In this document: in pieces, positions 45,824-54,413 of the stretch
How the letters are laid out: the number at the start of each line of letters is the position of its first letter
Numbering within the stretch: the first letter of the stretch is position 1
DNA from: CAVZXS01 sp963779325
Lineage (GTDB): Bacteria; Bacteroidota; Bacteroidia; Chitinophagales; Chitinophagaceae
Direction: 5' to 3'
NCBI GenBank assembly: GCA_963779325.1
Contig: CAVZXS010000001.1
Span: 1-56,039 of the forward strand
DNA: 56,039 nt
Made by a program: the position numbers and the translations under genes
Notes under the pieces: generated by a model
Databases searched by the model: none
Told to the model about the DNA's origin: nothing
Seen by the model: the letters and a program-made list of their open reading frames with translations, nothing else

Positions 45824-46123
45824 ATGGAACACAAACCCATCAGAAAGAAGCAACGTAAGTACGATGCGGATTTCAAAAAAGAAGTATTAAAGATGATCGA
45901 ATCCGGACGTCCTGTACCGGAAGTAGCTCAGTCCTTAGGCATTGGCAGCAACCTGATTTATTACTGGAAAAAGCAGTTACTTAAGCCTGATGTAAAAAAC
46001 AGGGTTGATACAGCCGTGGTGTATGACGAGGAGAAATCCTTGCTGCAGAAACGGATAAAGGAGTTAGAAACAGAGCGGGATATTTTAAAAAAAGCCTTGG
46101 GCATTTTCAGCCGTCCGATATAA
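45824..46123 (+). CDS. IS3 transposase OrfA
   Basis: 99 residues. HTH region: RKKQRKYDADFKKEVLKMIE, then VPEVAQSLGIGSNLIYYWKK; a coiled-coil tail follows (KSLLQKRIKELETERDILKK). Before the stop there is TTAAAAAAAG at about 46083, where a -1 shift yields KKSLGHFQPSDITALYQF and enters orfB, the normal route to the OrfAB transposase. Confidence 0.88.
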   Translation: MEHKPIRKKQRKYDADFKKEVLKMIESGRPVPEVAQSLGIGSNLIYYWKKQLLKPDVKNRVDTAVVYDEEKSLLQKRIKELETERDILKKALGIFSRPI

Positions 46124-46128
46124 CAGCG

Positions 46129-47118
46129 TTGTATCAATTTGTCAGTACTAATCAACCTGAGTATGCTGTACAGCTGCAGTGCCGTGTGTTGGGCTGCAGC
46201 CGCAGTGGATATTACAGTTGGTGTTCGGGAAAAATACATCAGCCAAATGAAAAAATAAAAAAAATGGAACAACAGGTGATAAAAATATTTCAGGAACATC
46301 GCCGCCGCTATGGTGCCCGGCGTATAGCCAAAACGCTTCAATGCGCAGGTGAAAAGGTTAGCCGTTATAAAGCAGCAAGGATATTAAACAAGTTCGGAGT
46401 AAAAGCCATACAGCCCCGCAGCTTTGTTCCTAAAACAACGGACAGTCGCCACGCATATAAAATCAGTCCTCTGTTATTATTGGACAAGCCTAAGCCCGGC
46501 AAACCTAATGAAGTATGGGTGGGTGATATTACTTACCTCCCGTTGTCGGGCGGCCAATGGTGTTATATGGCCGTATGGATGGATTTGTTTTCCCGGAAAA
46601 TTATTGGCTGGCACATTGATGATAACATGCAGGAGGCATTGATAACAACAGCATTTAAAAAAGCAGTAAGTACCAGAAGTATTGAACAGGGATTGATTGT
46701 TCATTCCGACAGAGGAGGTCAATATGCAGGCAATGCGTTTAGAAAAATGATAGCAGCCAATAATATGCTGCAAAGCATGAGCCGCGCAGACAACCCCTAT
46801 GATAATGCCGCTATGGAATCTTACTTCAGCCGCTATAAGGCGGAGCTGTTGCAATATGGAATATTTGATAACCTGCAAGATGCCCGGACAGAAACATTCG
46901 AGTATATAGAAATGTACTACAACACCAAACGGATACATTCATCGCTGGACTATAATAATCCCATGCAATACGAACAACTTTATGAACAAAACAATAACTT
47001 TATGCCGCACAAACAAACGGCGATGCTTTATACCGAAGAATCGTCTTTTATTGAAAGGGGCATCGAGCCCCTTTCAATAAAGCACAAACAAACAGGCTCA
47101 GCATTACCCAAAGAATAG
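46129..47118 (+). CDS. IS3 transposase OrfB (rve integrase core)
   Basis: 329 residues from a TTG at 46129, which follows the orfA stop; frameshift entry from orfA is more likely. It has the HTH_21 segment (RVLGCSRSGYYSWCSG, FQEHRRRYGARRIAKTL) and the DDE triad: D in VWVGDITYLPL, D in LIVHSDRGGQYAG, E in NPYDNAAMESYFSRYKAELL. The end has YYNTKRIHSSLDYNNP, typical of the family. It appears intact. Confidence 0.9.
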   Translation: MYQFVSTNQPEYAVQLQCRVLGCSRSGYYSWCSGKIHQPNEKIKKMEQQVIKIFQEHRRRYGARRIAKTLQCAGEKVSRYKAARILNKFGVKAIQPRSFVPKTTDSRHAYKISPLLLLDKPKPGKPNEVWVGDITYLPLSGGQWCYMAVWMDLFSRKIIGWHIDDNMQEALITTAFKKAVSTRSIEQGLIVHSDRGGQYAGNAFRKMIAANNMLQSMSRADNPYDNAAMESYFSRYKAELLQYGIFDNLQDARTETFEYIEMYYNTKRIHSSLDYNNPMQYEQLYEQNNNFMPHKQTAMLYTEESSFIERGIEPLSIKHKQTGSALPKE

Positions 47119-47168
47119 CTCTTTATTTTTTAACCTTGCAATTTACTGTCCGTGTAAATCAAGCCACC

Positions 47169-47570
47169 TCAGGCACCTCCAGGTCCAAAACACGAACCAA
47201 GCAATGCACCGCCTGCCGCACTTGCAAGTGTATTAGTATTCTTTACTCTTTGGCTTTTATTTTTATTATAAGGAGCCCTGGTAACACCATTTGACCTCCT
47301 AACATTTTTTGAAGGACTTACTCCTTTTTTTATATTACAACTTATACAAGCTGCATACAAATTGTTAAGATGGTCAGTGCCTCCTTTAGCCTTTGCAATA
47401 GAATGCTCTATATGCCATGCACCTTGAGCACCATATTCCCCATGATTCGTAAATGCAAGCTTTTTATGGCACAAATGGCAATAACCATTTGTTCTATCAT
47501 AGATTTTCCTAAGCCTAATTTTATCTTTCATTGCTTTTTCTAATGTTCTATTTGAGTAAATGAGCCTCAT
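47169..47570 (-). CDS. HNH endonuclease domain protein
   Basis: 133 residues. The HNH fold is clear: CHLCHKK (CxxC zinc pair), then GAWHIEHSIAKAKGGTDHLN with the catalytic histidine region, and NLYAACISCNIKKG with the second CxxC and the closing asparagine. The tail after residue 95 is basic then glycine-rich (LASAAGGALLGSCFGPGGA), a curious hydrophobic ending that lies about 15 bp from the IS3 boundary, so the native end may be altered. It is divergent from the WYL regulator (85-bp gap), which suggests shared regulation. Nuclease activity is inferred from the intact motif. Confidence 0.82.
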   Translation of the reverse strand: MRLIYSNRTLEKAMKDKIRLRKIYDRTNGYCHLCHKKLAFTNHGEYGAQGAWHIEHSIAKAKGGTDHLNNLYAACISCNIKKGVSPSKNVRRSNGVTRAPYNKNKSQRVKNTNTLASAAGGALLGSCFGPGGA

Positions 47571-47655
47571 ATTTCATGAGATTTTTAGCAAACTTAAAAA
47601 GCATGAACGCAACCTATTTGCGTTCTTAATATTTTTTTTCAATCTTTGTAAAAAA

Positions 47656-48550
47656 ATGCCAGCAAACAAGCAATTACTGTCTCGAATAAGAGTAATAGAT
47701 ACTTGTCTAGGAAACTCGATGAAGAAGTACTGGTCAAAACGAGAGTTAATTGAAAGAATAGAGTTATCGGTTGATATTCGTATTTCCAAACGTACACTTG
47801 ATGGAGATATTGAGAAAATGAGGCATAGCTCTCAATTAAAATACAATGCTCCGATAAAATACTCTAAACCAAGGGATGGATATTATTACACTGAGGAAGG
47901 TTATTCCATAAACAACCTCCCTTTAAATGAAAAAGATATTCAAGCTCTAGAGTTTGCTACAACCACTTTGTCGCAGTATAAGAAAATAAAAATCCTTGCT
48001 GATTTTGCCGGAACTGTTGACAAGTTAATAAACGTTGTGAATCAGATTAAATATACCGACCATGAAACTCAGTTCTCATTTATCGATTTTGAAAAAGCTC
48101 CATTTTCAAAGGGGACTGAACATCTTAATGCTTTAGTTGATGCAATAAAAAATAGAAAAGTAATTGAAATATTATATCTTAAGTTTGACGACACTGAAGC
48201 CAAATCTCATATCATTTGCCCTTATTTACTTAAAGAGTATCGAAATCGCTGGTATTTGTTAGGGCATCATACAAAAAAGAAATTAATAACTACGTTCGGA
48301 CTTGACCGAATTACTGAAATAAAATTAATTGAGCAACAAAAATATATTGAACCTCAAAACTTCAACCCAGAATCCTATTTTAAAAATACAATTGGAATAA
48401 CGTATCAAGCTGGGAGTCCACATTTAGTTGAACTGTCCTTTACCAGCTCACAAGGGCATTACATTAAAACACAATATTTGCATGAAACACAGGAAATAGT
48501 TATTGATAATGAAGAGGAATTGCGTATTCGAATGAATGTAGTAATAAATT
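47656..48550 (+). pseudogene. WYL-domain transcriptional regulator, split by IS4
   Basis: The start ATG at 47656 (MPANKQLLSRIRVIDTCLGN). The N-terminal HTH covers about residues 1-65 (YWSKRELIERIELSVDIRIS, KRTLDGDIEKM). The WYL domain spans about 150-230 and includes the diagnostic LLKEYRNRWYLLGHHTKKK. The frame is interrupted after VVIN by the IS4 element; joining at the TAATAAATT duplication continues YELISSILSYGESVKVIKPL to the stop at 50083-50085, a normal WCX-type tail. WYL regulators often control defence or DNA-repair genes and sense nucleic-acid ligands. As sequenced, the last 40 or so residues are replaced by a short IS-encoded end (SLLSD). Confidence 0.88.
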
Positions 48551-49957
48551 CATTATTGTCCGACTAAAAGTAGCACAAAAACCTCTATACCCTTTAGCTG
48601 ATAAGGGATGTAAGCAAAATCAACATTGTTTCAAAAGCGGGGGTAGTTGGCATAGTTTATTTTTAAGTAACAAAAGCGTTAGGTGCATTGTGTGATTTTC
48701 TCCATGCTTTGTAAGTGTCTTTTATAAATTCAAACAACTCTACATAACTCATCAGGTGCAGGCGGATAACGGTTATCATATTGGCAAATGATTTTTTGGT
48801 GGCAGCTTTTTTTCTGGTAACCACCATCAAAAGCTGTGCTATTAATACACAGTACACCTGCATTTTAATGGCGTTTTCACTATTGCCCCAAAAATAGCGC
48901 AAGGGAAAATTCTGTTTGATTTGTTTAAACAACAGTTCAATCATCCATCTGCATTTGTAAATCAATGCTATTTGTGATGCAGCGAGGGTAAGGTTATTGG
49001 TAATGAAAATATACTGTTTGCCATCATCGGCAATGAACGTGATACGGCGTAGTTTAACTCTTACAATATTGCCATCCATATTTTTATATCCAAGGGTAAT
49101 GAGTTGCTCTTTTACAATTCCTGCTGCATTTTTCTTTTTTGTTTTGTCCAGCAGTACTTTGGTTACATGATAAACGGCATTGTCCTTCATCCGGGTTACA
49201 AACCAAATCTTTTGTTTTGTCCACCTATCAAACTGGCTGTACAGGTTGTAAGCTTTATCAAAGACCATAAAACTATTCGCCGGTAAATTAAGGTGGTAAA
49301 GGAATTTACGGTCATGTACCCGGGCTTCAGTCATACGCACAAATTCAGCCACTCCACTAAAAGCATCCATCATCGTATGTACTTTAATGCCGCCTTTTTT
49401 GCGGCTGCCATCTAATGTGTTACGACCAACTCCCCGAAGTATATCACTGAATAAACGGATGGTGGTGCTGTCAATAATTTTTAAGTTACGGATGCTTAGT
49501 CCTTTTAGGCGGCTGTCCGAGATAAATGAATGGTATTTACGAAGCAATTCAAAGTAGATGGTTTCAAAAACTAAGTAACTGCGATTGGTATTGGCATCCG
49601 ACAATGTACTTCGGGCCGGGGCTTTATCAAAACCTAAGTGTAGCAGTTTGCCTTCGCAAGCCAACATGCCCTCACACAACTCCCTGAGCCCGTTGCAATA
49701 GCTTAATACTCCATACAGCAAGCTGACCAAATGCACCCGTAAAGGAATTCGTTTGTAATACCTATTGGCTTGATGCTTACGGTTGGCAGCATTGATAATA
49801 GAGGAGGGTATGGTATCTAATAATTGAGATAATACCGGCTGTCCGACAAATTTTTTATCTTTATCCATAGTTATATTGATTGTGTGGTAACTTCAACATA
49901 ACTAAAAAGGGTGACTTTTTAAGCTCACCCTTTAATTATTTTTGTCGGACAATAATG
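48551..49957 (-). mobile_element. IS4-family insertion sequence, 1407 bp
   Basis: Perfect 14-bp terminal inverted repeats (CATTATTGTCCGAC at 48551-48564 and its complement at 49944-49957) are flanked by the 9-bp duplication TAATAAATT (48542-48550 and 49958-49966). It carries one intact transposase gene on the minus strand. The insertion interrupts the WYL regulator, and deletion of the element plus one duplication restores the frame. Confidence 0.95.
48663..49868 (-). CDS. IS4-family transposase (DUF4372 + DDE)
   Basis: 401 residues. The N-terminal DUF4372-like region (GQPVLSQLLDTIPSSIINAA, HLVSLLYGVLSYCNGLRELC) precedes an RNase H-fold DDE domain: D in LKIIDSTTIRLF, D in FMVFDKAYNLYSQF, and the YREK-type motif YKCRWMIELLFKQIKQNFPL carrying the catalytic glutamate. 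All are expected for IS4 transposases and the gene looks functional. Confidence 0.92.
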   Translation of the reverse strand: MDKDKKFVGQPVLSQLLDTIPSSIINAANRKHQANRYYKRIPLRVHLVSLLYGVLSYCNGLRELCEGMLACEGKLLHLGFDKAPARSTLSDANTNRSYLVFETIYFELLRKYHSFISDSRLKGLSIRNLKIIDSTTIRLFSDILRGVGRNTLDGSRKKGGIKVHTMMDAFSGVAEFVRMTEARVHDRKFLYHLNLPANSFMVFDKAYNLYSQFDRWTKQKIWFVTRMKDNAVYHVTKVLLDKTKKKNAAGIVKEQLITLGYKNMDGNIVRVKLRRITFIADDGKQYIFITNNLTLAASQIALIYKCRWMIELLFKQIKQNFPLRYFWGNSENAIKMQVYCVLIAQLLMVVTRKKAATKKSFANMITVIRLHLMSYVELFEFIKDTYKAWRKSHNAPNAFVT

Positions 49958-49966
49958 TAATAAATT

Positions 49967-50085
49967 ATGAACTCATTTCATCTATATTAAGCTATGGTGA
50001 GAGTGTAAAAGTTATAAAGCCATTATCCCTCAAAAATGAAATAAAGCGAAGAATTACTGCTGCCATTAAAAAATATAAAAAATAA
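49967..50085 (+). pseudogene. 3' end of the WYL regulator displaced by IS4
   Basis: This segment is in frame with the WYL regulator once the IS4 element and one TAATAAATT copy are removed. It encodes YELISSILSYGESVKVIKPL followed by SLKNEIKRRITAAIKKYKK and a stop. The VxxPxxLxxEI pattern is the usual closing helix of WYL-family proteins. It ends 6 bp before the start of the DUF2779 gene, so the two were an operon. Confidence 0.85.
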
Positions 50086-50091
50086 CAAATT

Positions 50092-51921
50092 ATGCCACCA
50101 TTTTTGTCGAAATCCGATTTTAAAATTGCTCAGAGTTGCATAACTAAATTGTTCTATAAAAAGAACGGTTTTCCAAGTGCAGATGAACAAAATGAGTATT
50201 TACTAATGCTGGCAGATGGAGGATATATGGTCGGCAAAATGGCTCAGCTATTATATGAACAAGGTATTGAAATTACCACTGATAAAGGCACTCCAGAAGC
50301 AATTGCAAAGACGGAAGAATATTTGCAAAAAGAAAATATAATCTTATTCGAACCGGCAATTTCGATTAACAACAAGTTAATACGAATTGATATTCTTGTT
50401 AAAAAAGGGAATTATTTCCAAATTCTTGAAGTTAAGTCAAAATCTTTTGACAGTATAGAATATAGTACTACAAAATTACAAGGGAAGAAATATTTTGAAT
50501 TAGCTGAATGGCGAGAATATATTGAAGATATCGCCTTTCAAAAATTCGTTTTAAAGGAAAAATTTCCAACAGCGAAAATTGAATCATTTCTTTTGCTGCC
50601 TGATAAATCGAAGGTTACTCCTATCGAGGGATTGCTTGAATGGTTTCAAATAAAAGAAACAACAATTGTCGGAAAAACAAATTTCAGAAAAACCGAAGTT
50701 GATTTCACAGGGAATATTGATGAATTAAAAAAAGGACATGTTTTGGAATTGGTTCAAGTTGATGAATATGTTGATAAAATTCTTCCATCCATAGAAGGTA
50801 ACGCCAAGATATATATTGACTCTGTTTTAACAAATCAAAAAGTAGAAAGTATAATTGATACAAGTTGTAGCAAATGTGAGTTTACAGTTACAAATGATAG
50901 TTTTACAGAAAGTGGTTTTAAGCAATGTTGGAAGGAACTATCGGATGTAAAACCACATTTATTTGAATTATCACAACTTGGAAATTTTAACAGGTCTAAA
51001 GATAAACACATCGATAGCCTTATAAAAGATAAAAAGGTATCCTTGTCAGATATACCGATAGAAATAATTCAAGATAAATATAATAATAGACCGTTTTACC
51101 AAGTAACAAAAACGGAAGAGTTTCTACTATCTGGTTTTCTGGAAGAAGTTAAACAAATTGAATACCCTTTGTTTTTTATTGATTTTGAAACATCTCAAAT
51201 GGCAATTCCTTACCATGCAGGCATGAGGCCATATAGTAAAGTTATATTTCAATGGAGTTGTCATGTAATAGATAAACCAGGTGCAGTTCCTAAACATTTT
51301 GAATGGTTAAATACAATAAATAAATACCCAAATTTCGAGTTTGCAGAAGCTTTGAAAGCGTTGTTACAGGATAAAGGCTCTGTCTTCATATGGACTCAGT
51401 ATGAGAATACTATCTTAAAAGATATTTATAATGCCATAGATACTATGGAGCAGACTAAGCCTGAGTTAAAAGAATGGCTTGCAAGAACTATAAAATTTTC
51501 CAAAGAGGATTCAGCCAGATTCGTTGACATGAATAATCTTGCCTTAAAATATTATTTCCACCCAAGTATGGGCGGAAGAACTTCTATTAAAGTTACTTTA
51601 CCGGCTGTCTTAAAAGCTACTAATTCAGAAAAGATAAAACAGTATCTAGGCGATGTTAATCTTCTAAATATAGACGATAATGGTTTGATATCTGACCCTT
51701 ATAAACAACTGCCGAAGATTACTGTTGGTGAAACAATGCTGGATGTTTCAAACGGTACCGATGCTATGATTGCCTATCAGGAAATGCTTTATGGTTTAAG
51801 CCGAAACAACAAAGAAATCAAAAAAGGCTACGAAGAACTACTTAAACAATACTGTAGACTTGATACTCTTGCTATGGTAATTATATGGGAGCATTGGAAT
51901 GATTTGATGAAGAATTTGTAA
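50092..51921 (+). CDS. DUF2779 protein: Cas4-like nuclease plus DEDDy exonuclease
   Basis: 609 residues. N-terminal half: a PD-(D/E)XK core with E87, D100 and E113-x-K115 in KLIRIDILVKKGNYFQILEV-KSK, plus four cysteines arranged as in Cas4/AddB iron-sulfur nucleases (C16, C259, C262, C279; SCSKCEF gives the CxxC). C-terminal half (DUF2779): an RNase H-like fold with DFE at 364-366 (FFIDFETSQM), D479 in RFVDMNNLAL and the YxxxD motif Y587-CRL-D591, a DEDDy exonuclease signature. The domain assignments are motif-based inference from sequence. It should act on DNA or RNA in the cytoplasm. It lies 6 bp after the WYL regulator and near HNH and YhcG-like nucleases, pointing to a defence or DNA-processing role. 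Confidence 0.82.
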   Translation: MPPFLSKSDFKIAQSCITKLFYKKNGFPSADEQNEYLLMLADGGYMVGKMAQLLYEQGIEITTDKGTPEAIAKTEEYLQKENIILFEPAISINNKLIRIDILVKKGNYFQILEVKSKSFDSIEYSTTKLQGKKYFELAEWREYIEDIAFQKFVLKEKFPTAKIESFLLLPDKSKVTPIEGLLEWFQIKETTIVGKTNFRKTEVDFTGNIDELKKGHVLELVQVDEYVDKILPSIEGNAKIYIDSVLTNQKVESIIDTSCSKCEFTVTNDSFTESGFKQCWKELSDVKPHLFELSQLGNFNRSKDKHIDSLIKDKKVSLSDIPIEIIQDKYNNRPFYQVTKTEEFLLSGFLEEVKQIEYPLFFIDFETSQMAIPYHAGMRPYSKVIFQWSCHVIDKPGAVPKHFEWLNTINKYPNFEFAEALKALLQDKGSVFIWTQYENTILKDIYNAIDTMEQTKPELKEWLARTIKFSKEDSARFVDMNNLALKYYFHPSMGGRTSIKVTLPAVLKATNSEKIKQYLGDVNLLNIDDNGLISDPYKQLPKITVGETMLDVSNGTDAMIAYQEMLYGLSRNNKEIKKGYEELLKQYCRLDTLAMVIIWEHWNDLMKNL

Positions 51922-51984
51922 TGGGCATGTTTTACTTTGCCGCCATTCTAACCAACCGATGAAAGGATTGCGACGCAACGATGA

Positions 51985-52022
51985 TGCCCCCGCAACCTAA
52001 ACACAAATCTGTAGCGGGGCAG
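51985..52022. terminator. Hairpin between convergent genes
   Basis: The arms TGCCCCCGC (51985-51993) and GCGGGGCA (52014-52021) pair around a 20-base loop, 64 bp after the DUF2779 stop and before the convergent end of the YhcG-like gene (52057). It probably terminates one or both transcripts. Confidence 0.45.
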
Positions 52023-52056
52023 GCATGATATACTGAGGCTGGTATTAAAAAAAAAT

Positions 52057-52125
52057 TTATTCCAACAATTTCCCCAACTCATCCGTATCAGGCAATATCC
52101 CTTTCATTTGCACCGGCGTTTGTTT
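52057..52125 (-). pseudogene. 3' end of the YhcG-like nuclease displaced by IS66
   Basis: When the IS66 element and one GTTTGTTT copy are removed, the coding frame of 54476-55011 continues through this segment as KQTPVQMKGILPDTDELGKL and ends LE-stop at 52057. Endings of this kind (a short loop, then ...LP-x-x-x-E-L) are usual for DUF1016/YhcG proteins. It marks the true right-hand neighbour of the DUF2779 gene before the insertion. Confidence 0.82.
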
Positions 52126-52173
52126 GTAAGCCTTCGGCTAAGTACAGGTATACAAGTTTAGAAAAAAGATGTA

Positions 52174-53694
52174 TTAAGACTTATTCCAACGGTGTGGTAG
52201 TAGCTGGTTGATCTTGTTGATAGGATGAGTTGCTATTCTTTGCAAGGCGTCTTTGAGCCATGCATAAGGTTCGATGCCATGCATTTTACAGGTGCCCAGT
52301 AAGCTGTATAGCATGCCGCTTCGTTTGGCTGCTTCATGAGAGCCTGCGAATAAATAATTTTTTCTTCCAATAGCAATAGGGCGGATGCTGTTTTCAACAG
52401 GATTGTTATCTATATTCAGCATTCCGTTTTCAGTATAGCGGGATAATTTTTCCCAGCGCTCAATGCTGTAACCAAGTGCTTTACCAATTGAACTTTTAGG
52501 TATTGCATGGATGTATTGTTCCTTCATCCATTTACCCAGCGAGCCGAGTATCGGAACAGTTTGCTCCTGCCGTACAGTTTTAATCTCATCAAAAGATAAA
52601 TTTTGTTCTTTACAATTTCTTTCAATAGCATACAGCTTCTGCATCTCCTGCATGACGTGGTCTGCAACTGCCATGTCATTATCCAATGCATCATTAAACA
52701 TTCGCCTTGCATGCGCCATACAATGGATTTGTACAATGTTTTCTCTTTTGTCAAAAACATCATACGCAACGTACCCATCTGTCTGAAGATACCCTTTGAA
52801 GTTTTGTAAAATTTCTACCGGTCCTTCACGACCACGACTTTCCTGGTAATCGAAGAAAACTATTTTATGAATGCTGTTCTGATACACCCAATAATAACCA
52901 CGGTGCGTTTCACCCTTCTTATCCTTATCCATTACTTTGATAGGTGTTTCATCTGCATGCAAGTAACCGGTCTGCAATACTTCTGCTTTCAGCGCATTGA
53001 ACAGTGGCGTGATAAGCCGGCAGGTATTGCTTACCCAGTCAGTAAGTGTAGAATAAGGTAATTTGACACCGACTCTTTCAAAGCGCTGCATCTGGCGGTA
53101 CAACGGTAAATGGTCAACATATTTATCAATCACTATCTGCGCCAGCAATCCTTCCCCGGCCATTGCTTTTTCTATCGGCCTGGATGGAAGTTCGCCAATG
53201 ACAACACCGCCATTATCCGGCTTTGCATATTTAATGCGTTTGTATCGCTTTACGTAAAGCTCACCGGGTTGGTATTCCAGCACTTCAGTAATTTCTTCGC
53301 CCATCTTTTTGCAGGCCGCAATATCCTCAGTGGGTTCTATTATAATTTCTTCCCTGCGTAAGGATTCCGGAAGTTTCATTCTTCCGGGATGTTGTAACGG
53401 TTTTTGTTCAACCGCTACGTTTGTTCTGGTATAGCTGATCTGTTTTGTGCCGGTCACACTGATGTTTGCTGTTGTTTCTGCTTTTATATCAAGTGATAAC
53501 TGCGGGTCGTTTACCGATGAGGGAATGAAGCGTTCATGCTTGCTGCCGAAGATCATTTTTTTAAGCTGATCCAACTGTTGTTTCAGTTGCAGCATTTCTA
53601 CTTGAGACTGTTCGTAAAGTGTCTTATAATCGGTTGCTGTAGCGGCTTGCATCAGAATACAAAGGTCGTTCATACCATAAAAATATCCTTGCAA
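52174..53694 (-). CDS. tnpC: IS66 transposase TnpC
   Basis: 506 residues. The N-terminus has a leucine-rich coiled coil then MIFGSKHERFIPSS, the IS66 signature; a zinc-finger/linker region follows (EYQPGELYVKRYKRIKYAKP). The DDE domain contains D in LHADETPIKV, D in YLQTDGYVAYD, and E in NNPVENSIRPIAIGRKNYLF. It ends with the family-typical KMHGIEPYAWLKDALQRI. The gene is intact and of normal length. Confidence 0.94.
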   Translation of the reverse strand: MQGYFYGMNDLCILMQAATATDYKTLYEQSQVEMLQLKQQLDQLKKMIFGSKHERFIPSSVNDPQLSLDIKAETTANISVTGTKQISYTRTNVAVEQKPLQHPGRMKLPESLRREEIIIEPTEDIAACKKMGEEITEVLEYQPGELYVKRYKRIKYAKPDNGGVVIGELPSRPIEKAMAGEGLLAQIVIDKYVDHLPLYRQMQRFERVGVKLPYSTLTDWVSNTCRLITPLFNALKAEVLQTGYLHADETPIKVMDKDKKGETHRGYYWVYQNSIHKIVFFDYQESRGREGPVEILQNFKGYLQTDGYVAYDVFDKRENIVQIHCMAHARRMFNDALDNDMAVADHVMQEMQKLYAIERNCKEQNLSFDEIKTVRQEQTVPILGSLGKWMKEQYIHAIPKSSIGKALGYSIERWEKLSRYTENGMLNIDNNPVENSIRPIAIGRKNYLFAGSHEAAKRSGMLYSLLGTCKMHGIEPYAWLKDALQRIATHPINKINQLLPHRWNKS

Positions 53695-53709
53695 AATCAG
53701 CCATTTTTT

Positions 53710-54081
53710 TCAACATAATGGAAGCTGATGTTGATATCTTTTCCTGTACTTTATTGATTGCAGTGATACACCCTGTAAAATAAAATTTAACTGGTTGGCG
53801 CTGATCTGCATGCTCTTTGCATCCAGATCAAAAGCAGGCACTTCAAAGGCGCCTTTTTCCAGCCGACGGTAGAAAATAGTAAACCCACCCTGCTCATAGA
53901 CCAGTAATTTAAGATGTGTACGTGGCTTATTGATAAAGATAAATGCATCGCCACCCATCACCCGGCGGCCCAGTTCATTAATAACAATACCGCAAAGCAA
54001 ATTAAATCCTTTGCGCATATCAGTCTCCTTGCGGTACAGATGATAGCTGCGCTGATCCGTCAGAGATAGCATCGAACTCAT
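53710..54081 (-). CDS. tnpB: IS66 accessory protein TnpB (Orf2)
   Basis: 123 residues with the IS66 Orf2 pattern: YHLYRKETDMRKGFNLLCGI, GDAFIFINKPRTHLKLLVYE, QGGFTIFYRRLEKGAFEVPA. It is required together with TnpA for IS66 transposition. Its start overlaps the tnpA stop by 4 bp (ATGA), so translation is coupled. Confidence 0.92.
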   Translation of the reverse strand: MSSMLSLTDQRSYHLYRKETDMRKGFNLLCGIVINELGRRVMGGDAFIFINKPRTHLKLLVYEQGGFTIFYRRLEKGAFEVPAFDLDAKSMQISANQLNFILQGVSLQSIKYRKRYQHQLPLC

Positions 54082-54413
54082 GCCAATAGTTCTTTGAGAT
54101 AAACAGCATCCACCTGCTGATAAATTTTTATCCCCTTTATTTCTGCAAACAATGCCGGTTCCATAACCGGAATGAATGGAGTAACTTGCAGGGCTGTAAA
54201 TCCCCGCTGCTTACCCGGCTTTACCGCAGGCTTGTTATATTTCTTTTTCCAGTTGTGAAAACTGGCTGATGCAATATTATTTTCAATGCAAAATGCTTTT
54301 ACGCTGAGATTGCTTTTTCTATATTCGTCCAGAATATGGAGAATATTTTCCGCACCCCTGAAAATCCGAATCTTTTTTGCTGATGTCGTTTCCATAATAT
54401 TTTGTTCCCTCAT
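54078..54413 (-). CDS. tnpA: IS66 accessory protein TnpA
   Basis: 111 residues. It has a small HTH-like region (ENILHILDEYRKSNLSVKAF, CIENNIASASFHNWKKKYNK) typical of IS66 TnpA-like proteins, then a short beta-rich end. It is first in the tnpA-tnpB-tnpC order and starts 62 bp inside the right inverted repeat, leaving room for a promoter. Confidence 0.85.
   Translation of the reverse strand: MREQNIMETTSAKKIRIFRGAENILHILDEYRKSNLSVKAFCIENNIASASFHNWKKKYNKPAVKPGKQRGFTALQVTPFIPVMEPALFAEIKGIKIYQQVDAVYLKELLA

Larger units (their letters stand above)
45789..47154 (+). mobile_element. IS3-family insertion sequence (second, different element)
   Basis: Ends sharing ACGGACA and AAATT blocks are found near 45789 (TACGGACACAAAATTCC) and, as the complement, near 47154 (CACGGACAGTAAATTGC). 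The element is about 1365 bp and has orfA plus orfB with an A7G slippery site. Exact ends and target duplication are uncertain by a few bases. Its proteins are clearly different from those of the element at 16254-17589. Confidence 0.85.
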
